Source: a virus
Length of the DNA stretch: 64,000 nucleotides
IMG/VR virus record: IMGVR_UViG_3300023242_000004
Location: 30,788 to 94,787 of that record
Reading direction: 5' to 3' (one strand)
The notes under the pieces are model-generated. The model was not told the DNA's origin, searched no databases, and saw only the letters and a list, made by a program, of their open reading frames with translations. The translations under genes and the position numbers were made by a program. Numbering within the stretch: position 1 is the first letter of the stretch; the number at the start of each line of letters is the position of its first letter. Of this stretch, positions 7,670 through 17,434 are shown piece after piece.

Positions 7670-8893
7670 TTATGGTTTTAGATAAACTGCTCTAGAACCT
7701 CTTAACAAATAAAGACCACCAGAAGGCATCGATGTATCTACATCAGCTTGAGCGTCATCATCGTATGGTCCGTATGTTTTAATACTTAATCTATCAACAT
7801 ATGTCGAATTAGCCACACTACTCTTAATACTAGCACCTAAAACAATCGTATTAATTTGTCCCGCTGTTGAATTTAAACCATGAACAAATGAATAAGTACC
7901 AAGAGCAGTGCTGCCAGAACCACCAGCGTGTGATGATTTACCACTAGCTAGTGTGTTTTGACCTTCAGCGTGTGATGTAAAACCACTAGCTACCGTGCCT
8001 TGACCTTCAGCATGTGAATAATCACCACTAGCTAGTGTGCTTTGACCTTCAGCGTGTGAAGAATCACCACTAGCTACCGTTGAATTACCTTCAGCATGTG
8101 AAAAATTCCCATTAGCTTGCGTGAATTCACCTTCAGCGTGTGAAGAATCACCACTAGCTACCGTTGAATTACCTTCAGCATGTGAAAAATTCCCATTAGC
8201 TTGCGTGAATTCACCTTCAGCGTGTGATGCTTCACCACTAGCTTGTGTTGAATTACCTTCAGCATGTGAAGAATTCCCACTAGCTATTGTATCACTACCT
8301 TCAGCATGTGATGCTCCACCACTAGCTACCGTTGCACCACCTTCAGCGTGACTATTATCCCCAGACGCTGTTGTGCTTTGACCTTCAGCGTGTGATGCTC
8401 CACCACTAGCTACCGTTGAATTACCTTCAGCATGTGACGCATAACTAATAGCTTGCGTTAATTCACCTTCAGCGTGTGATGCTCCACCACTAGCTTGTGT
8501 TGAATTACCTTCAGCATGTGAAGAATTCCCACTAGCTATTGTGCCTCGACCTTCAGCGACTGCATAGTCACCTGTTGCATCTAACCCAGTACCGTTAATA
8601 GCTTTGATTGAACCAACACCCGCTGAACCAGTTACCCAAATAGTATCTCCAATTGAGAAACCAGTTACGCTAAACGTACCACCAGTATTGTTGGTAAAAG
8701 TAGTAACACCATTTGTGTAAGTACCACCTGTAACTGTTACATCAGTGGGCAAAGTTATATTATCCAAAAGTTGTTGAACTGTAGCTTTATAAGAACTACC
8801 GTTAGGGTCTTGTGATTGGTCATTTACCAAAACAATGTGGAGAACATCATCCAAACCAACTGAAGGGGCTGTATTTCTACTAGTTAATTTCAT
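7670..8893 (-). CDS. Tail fibre with YadA-head-like SHAEG repeats
   Basis: 407 aa. Residues 1-110 look like a virion-attachment segment. Residues 111-334 hold 16 tandem 14-residue units of the form SHAEG(N/E/Q)-x-T-x-A-S-G-x-x, the left-handed beta-roll repeat of trimeric autotransporter adhesin heads (YadA/Hia type). The tail (YVDRLSIKTYGPYDDD... to SGGLYLLRGSRAVYLKP) is a short capping or receptor region. Such proteins form thin trimeric fibres, so host recognition is the likely role. The nearly identical 42-bp DNA units could recombine and change fibre length. Confidence 0.72.
   Translation of the reverse strand: MKLTSRNTAPSVGLDDVLHIVLVNDQSQDPNGSSYKATVQQLLDNITLPTDVTVTGGTYTNGVTTFTNNTGGTFSVTGFSIGDTIWVTGSAGVGSIKAINGTGLDATGDYAVAEGRGTIASGNSSHAEGNSTQASGGASHAEGELTQAISYASHAEGNSTVASGGASHAEGQSTTASGDNSHAEGGATVASGGASHAEGSDTIASGNSSHAEGNSTQASGEASHAEGEFTQANGNFSHAEGNSTVASGDSSHAEGEFTQANGNFSHAEGNSTVASGDSSHAEGQSTLASGDYSHAEGQGTVASGFTSHAEGQNTLASGKSSHAGGSGSTALGTYSFVHGLNSTAGQINTIVLGASIKSSVANSTYVDRLSIKTYGPYDDDAQADVDTSMPSGGLYLLRGSRAVYLKP
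7892..8563 (-). repeat. 16 tandem 42-bp units encoding SHAEG beta-roll repeats
   Basis: The + strand shows cctTCAGCGTGTGA/TTCAGCATGTGA recurring every 42 bp. Units encode 14 residues beginning SHAEG (14 exact, plus AVAEG at the first and SHAGG at the last). Two consecutive pairs (EFTQANGNF + NSTVASGDS) are exact repeats, a sign of recent duplication. Confidence 0.85.
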
Positions 8894-8911
8894 TTTTTAT
8901 TTTCTTTTATA

Positions 8912-8919
8912 TATAAATA
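8912..8919 (-). promoter_or_regulatory. TATTTATA motif before the SHAEG fibre
   Basis: Coding-strand ATATTTATATAT, 18 nt before the ATG at 8893. Confidence 0.4.
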
Positions 8920-8991
8920 TATTATTTTATTGAAATAAGGTCTTTATTTCGTTTAAATAAAAACGCACTTGTTTTTAAATTTATCTTTTTA

Positions 8992-11613
8992 TTAATCTCT
9001 ACCCTTTATAATAACCACGCTACCTATAAATTCAGAACCCCAATTCATCTGGGAAATACAAAGTTTGTTTAAACGAGTAGGTACTGGTTTTAGTGTTATT
9101 TCACCTTCTTTTGGTGTTGAAATAACTCTTATAACAACATCAATGTTTTGACACTGACCAGAAACTCCGTTTATCGGACTTAATACGTTTAAATATTCAA
9201 AAGGGTTACCACCAAATAATGAGGAATATTGTTTATACTTAAACTTCTGTTGGTCGAATATTGTGTTGGTATAAATTTTAACGCTACCCCAAATTGTTGT
9301 TGCTGGAATAACTTGTTCAATCACATCAACCCAATAATCACCTATAAGGTTAGCGAATTGGTCCATTGTATAATAGTCAAAAGCAGAACTTTCTGTGGGA
9401 CAATATTTTAAACTATTTAAGTATCTTTCATATAACGCTTTAAGTGTTGGATATCCAGATATTGTTTGTCTATTTTTAACGTTGATTAGTTCAGAAACTA
9501 ATAATTTTTTAAATTTATCAATTGTTTTAATTGTTGATAAATCAGTTGTAAACAAACTAGTAAAATCTATTTGGTTATCACCACAACAATATGGTTGTGT
9601 AGATAATTGGGCGTTATTTGATGTACCGTCCATAAAATCGTAAACATTAGAATCTTGAAAATTAAAACATTCACCATCTTGAAAATTGTAATTTCCACAA
9701 AAAACGCATGGGTCACAATATGTTACACCAGTTAATAAACATGGGTTATCTGATAAATAACACCAAACATCGTGTTCCACCGCAGAAGCGATATTCATAT
9801 CTAAATCAATTTCTTTGGTGTTAATTACCAATCTTTCATCAAACACATCGTAATCTGTTTGTCTAATAGCATTAAAACCACTAACGTTTTTAATATCAAA
9901 TTCTCTATTTACTAAATCAGTGTTATTTACCCAAGATTTTTTATTGTCGACAACTCTAGTTATATTAAAACCTGGTGATTGACTGATAAACAGGTTAGTA
10001 CTATCAACATCAACACATTGTTTTGTTAACGAAATCCTATCAATCATAACACAAAAATCACCACAACTACTATTAATATTAAGACTTAACTTAATTTTTT
10101 TGTTGGTAATCATATTAATTATGTCAACATCATTAATAAAACTGGTATGTTGTAACCACGAAGAAGATAATATTGTTGGCGATAACGAATTATTAAATAC
10201 TGATTGACCATTTGTTTGACCGCCTAATTCAGATTGGTTAAATAACTCTTGTAGAATATAATCTCTAACCCTTAAACAGTTTGAAACATTTGTTTGACCA
10301 TTAACCATATCATTACCTTGAAATTGTGGTAATAATTCTGTGTAACTTAATGGTGTACACCCACTAGCCCAAGATTCGTTAGCGCTAGGTTCACCACAAA
10401 CAAAGAAACCACTATTTGTTGGGTTGGAAGATAAATAATTATATAAATTACCAGCACCTATAGATGGAAAAAAATTATCTTCGTAAGCTGTTGTTAGATT
10501 ACCATTATCATCAACAACATCTATACTCATAGAAACACTTAAATTTTCAATAACACCAATCGGTGTACCACAACTAACAGTTAAGTCTTGTCGCTGTGTT
10601 ATTGAATTATCCAAATCTGTTTTTAATGTTAGTAATAAATCATTAAATTCAGTTTGTTTAATCACAAGCACATCTATTTTATTTTTAATTTCTGTTTTAT
10701 CACCAAAAGGTGTTTTACATTCTAAAATAAGCGGATTAATGTTTCCAGTTATTGATAATAATGCTTGATTTTGATTGTATATATTAATAACGTTTTCACA
10801 TGTGTAAGATGATGGGTCACCATTTAAAAACTGTTGGTACTTATTAGGACCCAAAATATTTTGCCAAATAGTAAGACCATCAGTTGTTAAACAAAAAGTA
10901 ACACTAGTGTATTTTACACTAGGAAAAGAAAAAGGTGCTAACCCTCCATTAAACCCAGTTCTAGTAAAAGGTTCTTTTTGTGTTTGTGTTGGGTTTATAG
11001 TTTCACTTGGCAAATATTCGATTGCTTCCGAATCAATTATTGTCATAGATGGGAAGCTATCACATTTTATTGAATAACTTGTTTTATCGTATTGGTCTAG
11101 CAAATAAATTAACTGCGTTTTTATTTCCTCACATTTAACTGTTTGTTCATCAATTTTTTGGTTTAAAGTAAAAATTCGGTTGTCTAAATCTGGGTCGCTA
11201 ACACTAGTTTGTGTTAGCGTTTTACTAAGCATTTCGCAATCTAGTTTAAACAAATAATCAAAATCAACAACCAAAGAACATGTTTCATCATCTTGAAGAT
11301 AGAAAATAGTCCCATCATTACCCTTTGGGTTTAAGACTATTTTAAATGGTTGGTCATCCGAACAACCTATACTAGATTTATCAGACCATCTACATTTTTG
11401 AGCATCTAAATCATAATAATATGGTTCGTTTGTTATTTCACCCAAAACACTACAACATTGTTGCGATACATATGTTGGTGATGGTAAACCGTTACTATTG
11501 GGTAAATATACAGAAATAGTACCGTCTGTGTTTTTAACCAAACCATTTTGTGCTATAACGTAACGCCAAAATTCATTACACCCTTTGATTATGTCTGCTA
11601 GGTTTATCCCCAT
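8992..11613 (-). CDS. Large hypothetical structural protein
   Basis: 873 aa, family not recognised. It begins MGINLADIIKGCNEFWRYV, is unusually rich in Cys (for example CDPCVFCGNYNFQDGEC in the second half), and has predicted helical segments around residues 145-175 and 310-350 between beta-rich stretches. The C-terminus ends VVIIKGRD. It shares Cys-rich, Asn/Thr-rich composition with the following 1000-aa gene and lies in the same minus-strand run as the baseplate wedge genes. A baseplate-peripheral or fibre-associated role is inferred from position only. Confidence 0.45.
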   Translation of the reverse strand: MGINLADIIKGCNEFWRYVIAQNGLVKNTDGTISVYLPNSNGLPSPTYVSQQCCSVLGEITNEPYYYDLDAQKCRWSDKSSIGCSDDQPFKIVLNPKGNDGTIFYLQDDETCSLVVDFDYLFKLDCEMLSKTLTQTSVSDPDLDNRIFTLNQKIDEQTVKCEEIKTQLIYLLDQYDKTSYSIKCDSFPSMTIIDSEAIEYLPSETINPTQTQKEPFTRTGFNGGLAPFSFPSVKYTSVTFCLTTDGLTIWQNILGPNKYQQFLNGDPSSYTCENVINIYNQNQALLSITGNINPLILECKTPFGDKTEIKNKIDVLVIKQTEFNDLLLTLKTDLDNSITQRQDLTVSCGTPIGVIENLSVSMSIDVVDDNGNLTTAYEDNFFPSIGAGNLYNYLSSNPTNSGFFVCGEPSANESWASGCTPLSYTELLPQFQGNDMVNGQTNVSNCLRVRDYILQELFNQSELGGQTNGQSVFNNSLSPTILSSSWLQHTSFINDVDIINMITNKKIKLSLNINSSCGDFCVMIDRISLTKQCVDVDSTNLFISQSPGFNITRVVDNKKSWVNNTDLVNREFDIKNVSGFNAIRQTDYDVFDERLVINTKEIDLDMNIASAVEHDVWCYLSDNPCLLTGVTYCDPCVFCGNYNFQDGECFNFQDSNVYDFMDGTSNNAQLSTQPYCCGDNQIDFTSLFTTDLSTIKTIDKFKKLLVSELINVKNRQTISGYPTLKALYERYLNSLKYCPTESSAFDYYTMDQFANLIGDYWVDVIEQVIPATTIWGSVKIYTNTIFDQQKFKYKQYSSLFGGNPFEYLNVLSPINGVSGQCQNIDVVIRVISTPKEGEITLKPVPTRLNKLCISQMNWGSEFIGSVVIIKGRD

Positions 11614-11649
11614 TTTATTTTTTTATTATAAGTATTCTTTATTTTATTT

Positions 11650-14600
11650 TTAACACGCTGGTAGCGTATTAAAATCAATAATTTTTGTAACTACACCGTT
11701 ATTAATCTGAATAACGTATTTTTGTTTTAATTGTAAACCAGTGTTTGTTGTGCTATTTAAATTAGTAACATCAATTGAGAAATTACCATTTAATGTATTA
11801 TACGGTGCTGCACCTAAAGCATTTGACACATATAATTGGGTACCTACAGTTATTGGACTAAAACTCCATGGTAATGTTGTTGGACCACTTAACCCAACCG
11901 TTCTTGATAGTGGGTAATAACTAAGTGGGTTAAGGGTTTTACATTTAACAGTTAGGTTATCGTCTGATGTAAACGGATAAATATTTGTACCGCTTTTAAA
12001 TGTAACTATTAGACTATCATATAATTTATAAATTATTGTTGGTGCCGATAATGTTGGCCAATTAAAATTACAACAATCACCCTTATCAGCCCTATTTGCA
12101 AATAAAGTTACTAATGTTTGGTAATTTTGTAAACCATATGTTGTTAATTTACAACCAACACCTGTTTCATTTGTAAATGGGTCTACTATATTTGGCACAG
12201 GTGTTGTCCACCCAACTGGACAAACTGATGCGTCTGGTAAAGTCACTTTGTTTACTCCAACACCGTAAAGAGTTATAAACGATAAAAAAGCATCGTCATT
12301 TAAATATACTGGTTCGTTATTTAATACCCAATTACACGATGCACTGCACCCACAGTTTTCACTAAAACAACAAATATAACCGCTTTCTAAATTACTAGTT
12401 ATTGGGTTGACAACTTCAGTATATACTGATTTTCCGTTTAGTGCTTTACAACATTCTCTGTCAGTAAAAATAGATGTTCTAATTATGGGTTGACCATTTG
12501 ATTCGAACACTGAACCATCTTGGTTATATTGGTAATAGTTGAAAACATAATAACCAGTATTAACATTTTTTTTTGGTTTTAAAGAAAACTCACTACATGG
12601 TTTTAATTGTGGTTTTTCTATTTTCTTAATACAAACGCTTAAAGCATCATCACTTAAATCAGATGGGCAACCACAAGCTGTTAAAACATCTTCTGGTATT
12701 GGGTCTTTTACTATTTCGGCTGTATATACAATACAATCACTTAAGTCTGTACCATCAATGTTAATAACGTCCACATAAGTGTCACCAACATAATCAGTAA
12801 TTTGACCTAAATCATAATTAATAAACAAATTAGTCGACCCACTAGATATTGTTTCAGCAGTAATAGTTACTGCCGAAAAATTAGGTATAAGTTTTCTTAA
12901 TTGGTTGATGTATTTACTACCACCATCGTATGGCCCAACGTGTGGGTTATTACCATTTAGATTATCCATTGTTGAACCACTTCCACCAGTTTCCCTATAC
13001 CAAAGACCATCAGATTGGAAATACATGTTTGGGTTGTCTTCGAAAAATTTAGGGTAACCATCATTATCTATTGGATAATTACTCAAATCACTATCTAAAT
13101 TGTTTAACCGTAATATTTTTTGGAAAAGTTCAGTATCTATAGGTGCATCCGCTAAATAAACATACTCATTAAACTCTATTAAACCTTTTGGTGTGCCGAT
13201 AAATTTAAGTAAAAACTCAACAGATTTACGTGCACCTTTGGATTTCCATATCCAAGGAGAGTTTAATATGATTCTTCTCCATAATTCGACATCGGCTTCA
13301 ATGTCGGTTAAACCAACTTCTTCACCAGAATATGTTGATTTTGAAGTTTTAACGTAATTCTTCAATAAATTATTTTCTAAAATAGAAGAAATTAAATCCC
13401 AACCCAAGACTCTAGCCAAATCTTTTAAGTATTTGTCTGGCATGTTATCTTGTTTATTATAAGTAACAACATTCGCAAATGAAACACTATAAATAAATGT
13501 GTTTATATCGTCAAAAGACCTACCATAAATGTTAAGTGTTTTATTAATTTTTTGACCAGAAGTATCCAAATGTTCTTCAGCTAAATGGACTGGGGTTGTG
13601 TCAAAATCAGAAATAGAGTCAGATACTAAGAATCTATTCATTAAATTACTATTACTTAAGTCATTATCTTCCGAAATTTTTAGTAATTTTGAAGCATAAT
13701 CAATATATTCACCACTATTGAAATCGATATTATATCCATCAGATACTGGCCAAATTATGTCTTTATCTACGTAAAGTACTATACCTTGTTCTGAAATAAT
13801 AGGTGAATTAAAAGTTGCTTTATATTTTGGAGATGATTTTCTATTTAATAAATAACCCTCAAAATTACTTAAACCATTGAAAAATAAATCTTCATTTATC
13901 TTACTAGGTTTTATGTGGTAACTAATTGTTGTTTGTTGACCAGAAAAAACATCACCTTTAACTTTAAAATAAACGTAATCATTAGTTAATTCGGTAGAAC
14001 CAGTAAAACCTATTACATCATATTCTAAATTATCTCTTAATATAACATACGAACCATAGTTAACGGTTAAATTTCTAATATCGTTTGTTTCATTAAATGT
14101 GTTAACAATAGTTCCATTTTTTAAATAATTAATATTGAATTTGTTGGTGATTAACGATGTGTTTATTTTAAAACTTGCAGAATTAGAAATTAAATCATAA
14201 GAATAGTCAGAATATGTGTTATCAACTATTGATTGACCTATATTATTAATAATGAAAGGAGATAAAAATAAAGATGCTGGCCATTTAGTTATTATTTCTT
14301 CTAGACTAACACGCACAAATTCAACTAAAGAACCAAACATAGCATAATATTTTAATTTAGTTTTATCTAAATTTAATATAACACCAGCGTTATTATTTAA
14401 AAGGGTTTGTGTTTGTTGAACCGTTAAATTTAAGTTTTCTAAAGAATAATAATCAGAAAATTTACCAGTATTATAAGACTTATCTTTTTTAGGGTCCATA
14501 TTTGTAGTGATAGAAAAATTACCCATAGTAAACAACGCCTCATCACTAGTTAGTTGAAGACCAACTAGGTCTGGGCTAAAATTTCTATACTCTATATTAC

Positions 14601-14652
14601 CGTTGTAAGTTTCTTTTTTTACATATCCAGCTACTTTAATGTTATCACTCAT
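11650..14652 (-). CDS. Large structural protein, probably baseplate-associated
   Basis: 1000 aa. The N-terminal half is ordered and mixed alpha/beta. The region around residues 405-500 (YLKDLARVLGWDLI..., then WIWKSKGARKSVEFLLKFIG) resembles segments of contractile-tail baseplate proteins (gpI-like), where a full-length run of helices precedes a fibre-like tail. The C-terminal third is Cys-rich (CGCPSDL, ENCGCSASCNW). It starts 8 nt before the end of the 312-aa gene, in a compact co-oriented cluster. The baseplate assignment is an inference. Confidence 0.45.
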   Translation of the reverse strand: MSDNIKVAGYVKKETYNGNIEYRNFSPDLVGLQLTSDEALFTMGNFSITTNMDPKKDKSYNTGKFSDYYSLENLNLTVQQTQTLLNNNAGVILNLDKTKLKYYAMFGSLVEFVRVSLEEIITKWPASLFLSPFIINNIGQSIVDNTYSDYSYDLISNSASFKINTSLITNKFNINYLKNGTIVNTFNETNDIRNLTVNYGSYVILRDNLEYDVIGFTGSTELTNDYVYFKVKGDVFSGQQTTISYHIKPSKINEDLFFNGLSNFEGYLLNRKSSPKYKATFNSPIISEQGIVLYVDKDIIWPVSDGYNIDFNSGEYIDYASKLLKISEDNDLSNSNLMNRFLVSDSISDFDTTPVHLAEEHLDTSGQKINKTLNIYGRSFDDINTFIYSVSFANVVTYNKQDNMPDKYLKDLARVLGWDLISSILENNLLKNYVKTSKSTYSGEEVGLTDIEADVELWRRIILNSPWIWKSKGARKSVEFLLKFIGTPKGLIEFNEYVYLADAPIDTELFQKILRLNNLDSDLSNYPIDNDGYPKFFEDNPNMYFQSDGLWYRETGGSGSTMDNLNGNNPHVGPYDGGSKYINQLRKLIPNFSAVTITAETISSGSTNLFINYDLGQITDYVGDTYVDVINIDGTDLSDCIVYTAEIVKDPIPEDVLTACGCPSDLSDDALSVCIKKIEKPQLKPCSEFSLKPKKNVNTGYYVFNYYQYNQDGSVFESNGQPIIRTSIFTDRECCKALNGKSVYTEVVNPITSNLESGYICCFSENCGCSASCNWVLNNEPVYLNDDAFLSFITLYGVGVNKVTLPDASVCPVGWTTPVPNIVDPFTNETGVGCKLTTYGLQNYQTLVTLFANRADKGDCCNFNWPTLSAPTIIYKLYDSLIVTFKSGTNIYPFTSDDNLTVKCKTLNPLSYYPLSRTVGLSGPTTLPWSFSPITVGTQLYVSNALGAAPYNTLNGNFSIDVTNLNSTTNTGLQLKQKYVIQINNGVVTKIIDFNTLPAC

Positions 14653-14660
14653 TTTTTATA

Positions 14661-15599
14661 TTAGATTGTTGTTATATTATTAAATGTTTTGTTAAAATCT
14701 ATACTAGCACGTTCCTCTCTAACTTCAAATAATGGTTTACCAGTAAACTTATCTTTTATTTCATATAAGTTGTATTGTTTGTAAATATCGTTATTGAAAT
14801 TGTATATAGTATAAATCCCATCATCAAGACTTTTGCTTTGATTACCAAATAACGCAAATGCGATTGTTTCTATATCATGTTGTACCATCTCAACTTCAAG
14901 CATAACTGGGTTAAAGTAAGTATTGGTTATAATAACTTTTTGGTTTGGTTGCCCGATAAAAGGTAACGCATTTGGTTTTACACTAGGAGCTGAAGCTGGC
15001 GATACAGTACAAAAAGTAAGTGTTGAATTATCATTAAATCTATATCTAATAGCTTTTTGATTAGAATTAGTAAGGTTTTGGTTAACTGGTTCAGCTCTAT
15101 TATTTGTGGTGATAACCCTAAAAAAATTATTTATCTTAACGTCACTAACCGAATTAGCTGAACTATCAGTATTTAAATATTCAACCCTATAACCAACCAA
15201 ACCGTTATTTTCGAATCTATTTAAAAAATTTGCTGGGATGTTTGACATATCAAACACCAAACCTTTGATATCTGGATAAGCCGATAAAACACCAACATCA
15301 ACTATTGATGTTCTAATTTCAATGGGTTTTATAATTATAGTATAAAACCCTTTAACACCAAAAGTGGCTACGGGTAATTTAAGTGTATACATACCACCAA
15401 AAACCTCAAAACCAGTTACATTTGATTGCGCTTTGTTTGGGTTGTCTATTTTTATTAATACTTCTAATGGGTCTAATCTATTTAATTTTTCATCACCGAT
15501 TGTATCTCTAGATGGTGTAAAATGATAAAATATCTCTACGTCTTCTGGTGATATATCTGCTGGTCTAACTATTCCATATGTTCCTGTTGCAAAATACAT
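14661..15599 (-). CDS. Hypothetical structural protein
   Basis: 312 aa, unrecognised. It opens MYFATGTYGIVRPADISPED and contains beta-rich segments (FEVFGGMYTLKLPVATFGV) without catalytic motifs. It lies 8 nt upstream of the 1000-aa gene with the same orientation, so both are probably translated from one message. The 108-nt gap before it (15600-15707) is AT-rich and shows no promoter or hairpin that I could identify. Confidence 0.45.
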   Translation of the reverse strand: MYFATGTYGIVRPADISPEDVEIFYHFTPSRDTIGDEKLNRLDPLEVLIKIDNPNKAQSNVTGFEVFGGMYTLKLPVATFGVKGFYTIIIKPIEIRTSIVDVGVLSAYPDIKGLVFDMSNIPANFLNRFENNGLVGYRVEYLNTDSSANSVSDVKINNFFRVITTNNRAEPVNQNLTNSNQKAIRYRFNDNSTLTFCTVSPASAPSVKPNALPFIGQPNQKVIITNTYFNPVMLEVEMVQHDIETIAFALFGNQSKSLDDGIYTIYNFNNDIYKQYNLYEIKDKFTGKPLFEVREERASIDFNKTFNNITTI

Positions 15600-15707
15600 T
15601 TATATTTGTTTATTAATAATTTTGTTATTTTTATCTACCACTAAAATTTTAATTGGTTTATGTTTTGTTTTTACTTAATATAACATTTTTTTTTAAAAAG
15701 TATATTT

Positions 15708-16580
15708 TTATTGTTTATTTAATTTGTAATAACCATTTCCGTATCTAGTTAACGCTGAAATATTACCTATTTCAGATAATTTTAAATGCATATCCAACAC
15801 ACTAGTTGAACCTCTATCTATAAATACATCACTTTGTACTTCTGGTTGAGAAATAACACCAAATAAATATTCTTCTTTGGTTAATGCAGATAAAGAAATG
15901 TTTGTTTTATTCCAACCTTCACCTATAAACCTAAAAGTATTTAAAGGTATTAAACCTAAAACACCATTAATATTTATTTCAGTATCACCACTATAGTCCA
16001 TGTATTGAATACCTGTTGTTTGATTCATAGTACCTAAATTAGCATCGTTTTCAGTATCAAAAACATAAATCTTGGGCTCACCCATTGATTTTATCCTATC
16101 AACACCCATAACTGTTAAATCATTGTAGTTTTCATAAGTTTCTGTTGCTGTGTTAAAATTAATCCTAAATTGGTCGTTACTTTTGTAAGATTTTACGTCT
16201 TCAATTTTACTATCAGTTTTACCAGTAATTGGTAAATTACCAAAAACATAATAATCCGATTCACTTGAATTTGGTAACCTAACCGTTACTTTATCGGTAC
16301 CATACAAATTTGTTAATGTTTGAGGCACAGCCCCAAGCATAAAAGGAAAAGAATAACCTAAAGTATTTAATTTAGAAATTAAAACACTATAATCAACTGA
16401 TGTGTTTTCCTCGTCTTGTGAGATAAATTCTGAATTAACAAATAACCCCATATCATCAATATTTTGAGTTAATAAAACATTCAAATAAAAAGTAGATGCC
16501 GTAATGGTACCCCATTTATTGCTACCCTTACCTCTATCAATACTATCTTCTAGCAATATTTTTCTTTTAATTATTTCCAT
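15708..16580 (-). CDS. Hypothetical structural protein
   Basis: 290 aa, not recognised. The N-terminus (MEIIKRKILLEDSIDR) is followed by a soluble, Asn/Thr-rich, beta-looking chain. Its ATG overlaps the previous stop (TAATG), so it is translationally coupled to the 284-aa protein. The constant neighbour spacing in this block suggests subunits of one assembly, likely in the baseplate or fibre network. Confidence 0.45.
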   Translation of the reverse strand: MEIIKRKILLEDSIDRGKGSNKWGTITASTFYLNVLLTQNIDDMGLFVNSEFISQDEENTSVDYSVLISKLNTLGYSFPFMLGAVPQTLTNLYGTDKVTVRLPNSSESDYYVFGNLPITGKTDSKIEDVKSYKSNDQFRINFNTATETYENYNDLTVMGVDRIKSMGEPKIYVFDTENDANLGTMNQTTGIQYMDYSGDTEININGVLGLIPLNTFRFIGEGWNKTNISLSALTKEEYLFGVISQPEVQSDVFIDRGSTSVLDMHLKLSEIGNISALTRYGNGYYKLNKQ

Positions 16581-17434
16581 TATGTTGCTTTTATTTCATA
16601 CAATGTAACTTTACATGTATTACCATTATAAGTTACGTTATTAGACCCACTAGTACCTGTATTACCATGGTATACATTATCTATTTCATAATAATAACCA
16701 CTAGACGTTCTAGTCATTTTATATCTTGTATATAATTCATGAACTAATTTGTCGATTGGTTGTGCAATATTTTTAACCATAAGGTTTACCGATTTACCAG
16801 TCTTTGCGTTTTTAAAACTAGCTCTCATATAAACATATTTTGATTCACCGATATCTAAGCTATCTTTGTAATCATATAAATGAAAACCTTCAGCAAAACC
16901 TCTAGGGTTAAGTAATGGGTTTTCTACCACAAAATTAATTGGTATTTGTGAAACATCAACTGGTTGTCCAGGTATACCATTTGTTGTAGAAATAGGTAAA
17001 TAATCAGTTTTATTCAAATTAGCATAAAGAGTCAAAAAAGTTACTAGTTTTTGTGTTAATGGGTTATCATTATCATAAAAAGATAGATTTAAAAATGTTT
17101 CTTTAAAACTATTTTTCCTAAATTTTATATCATTATTATCAAAACCAATAAAACCATAATAATCAACATAGTTATTTGCTGTGTCGAACAACTTAACATC
17201 ATAAATTATTTTATTTATTTGATTATTTCCTAAATCTAAAGGTAAAAACCTAATTCTATCATAGTCTAATATTGGGTTAATTGAATTTTCTATTTCAGTT
17301 TTAACAAAAACTTCTTCAATAAGTTCGGCATTATCAACAATTTGATATTCCATATTAATAGGGAAACTAATAGTAGTAGCTGTTGAGCCACTAGCTAGTG
17401 TTGATAGGTTTATTTTAAATTTATTAACAAACAT
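16580..17434 (-). CDS. Hypothetical structural protein
   Basis: 284 aa, not recognised. It starts MFVNKFKINLSTLASGST and has the Asn/Ile/Tyr-rich soluble composition of its neighbours; no transmembrane segment or active-site motif is visible. It overlaps the upstream 603-aa gene by 11 nt and the downstream gene by 1 nt, so the three are coupled. Confidence 0.45.
   Translation of the reverse strand: MFVNKFKINLSTLASGSTATTISFPINMEYQIVDNAELIEEVFVKTEIENSINPILDYDRIRFLPLDLGNNQINKIIYDVKLFDTANNYVDYYGFIGFDNNDIKFRKNSFKETFLNLSFYDNDNPLTQKLVTFLTLYANLNKTDYLPISTTNGIPGQPVDVSQIPINFVVENPLLNPRGFAEGFHLYDYKDSLDIGESKYVYMRASFKNAKTGKSVNLMVKNIAQPIDKLVHELYTRYKMTRTSSGYYYEIDNVYHGNTGTSGSNNVTYNGNTCKVTLYEIKAT

Noticed and set aside
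7892-8563. Regular repeats resembling a CRISPR array
   Set aside because: The 42-bp period is exactly 14 codons, repeats and intervening bases are both protein-coding, and no cas gene is near.
8932-8952. Short stem GAAATAA/TTATTTC upstream of the SHAEG fibre
   Set aside because: Only 7 bp, nearly all A/T, and without a T run on the exit side; not called a terminator.
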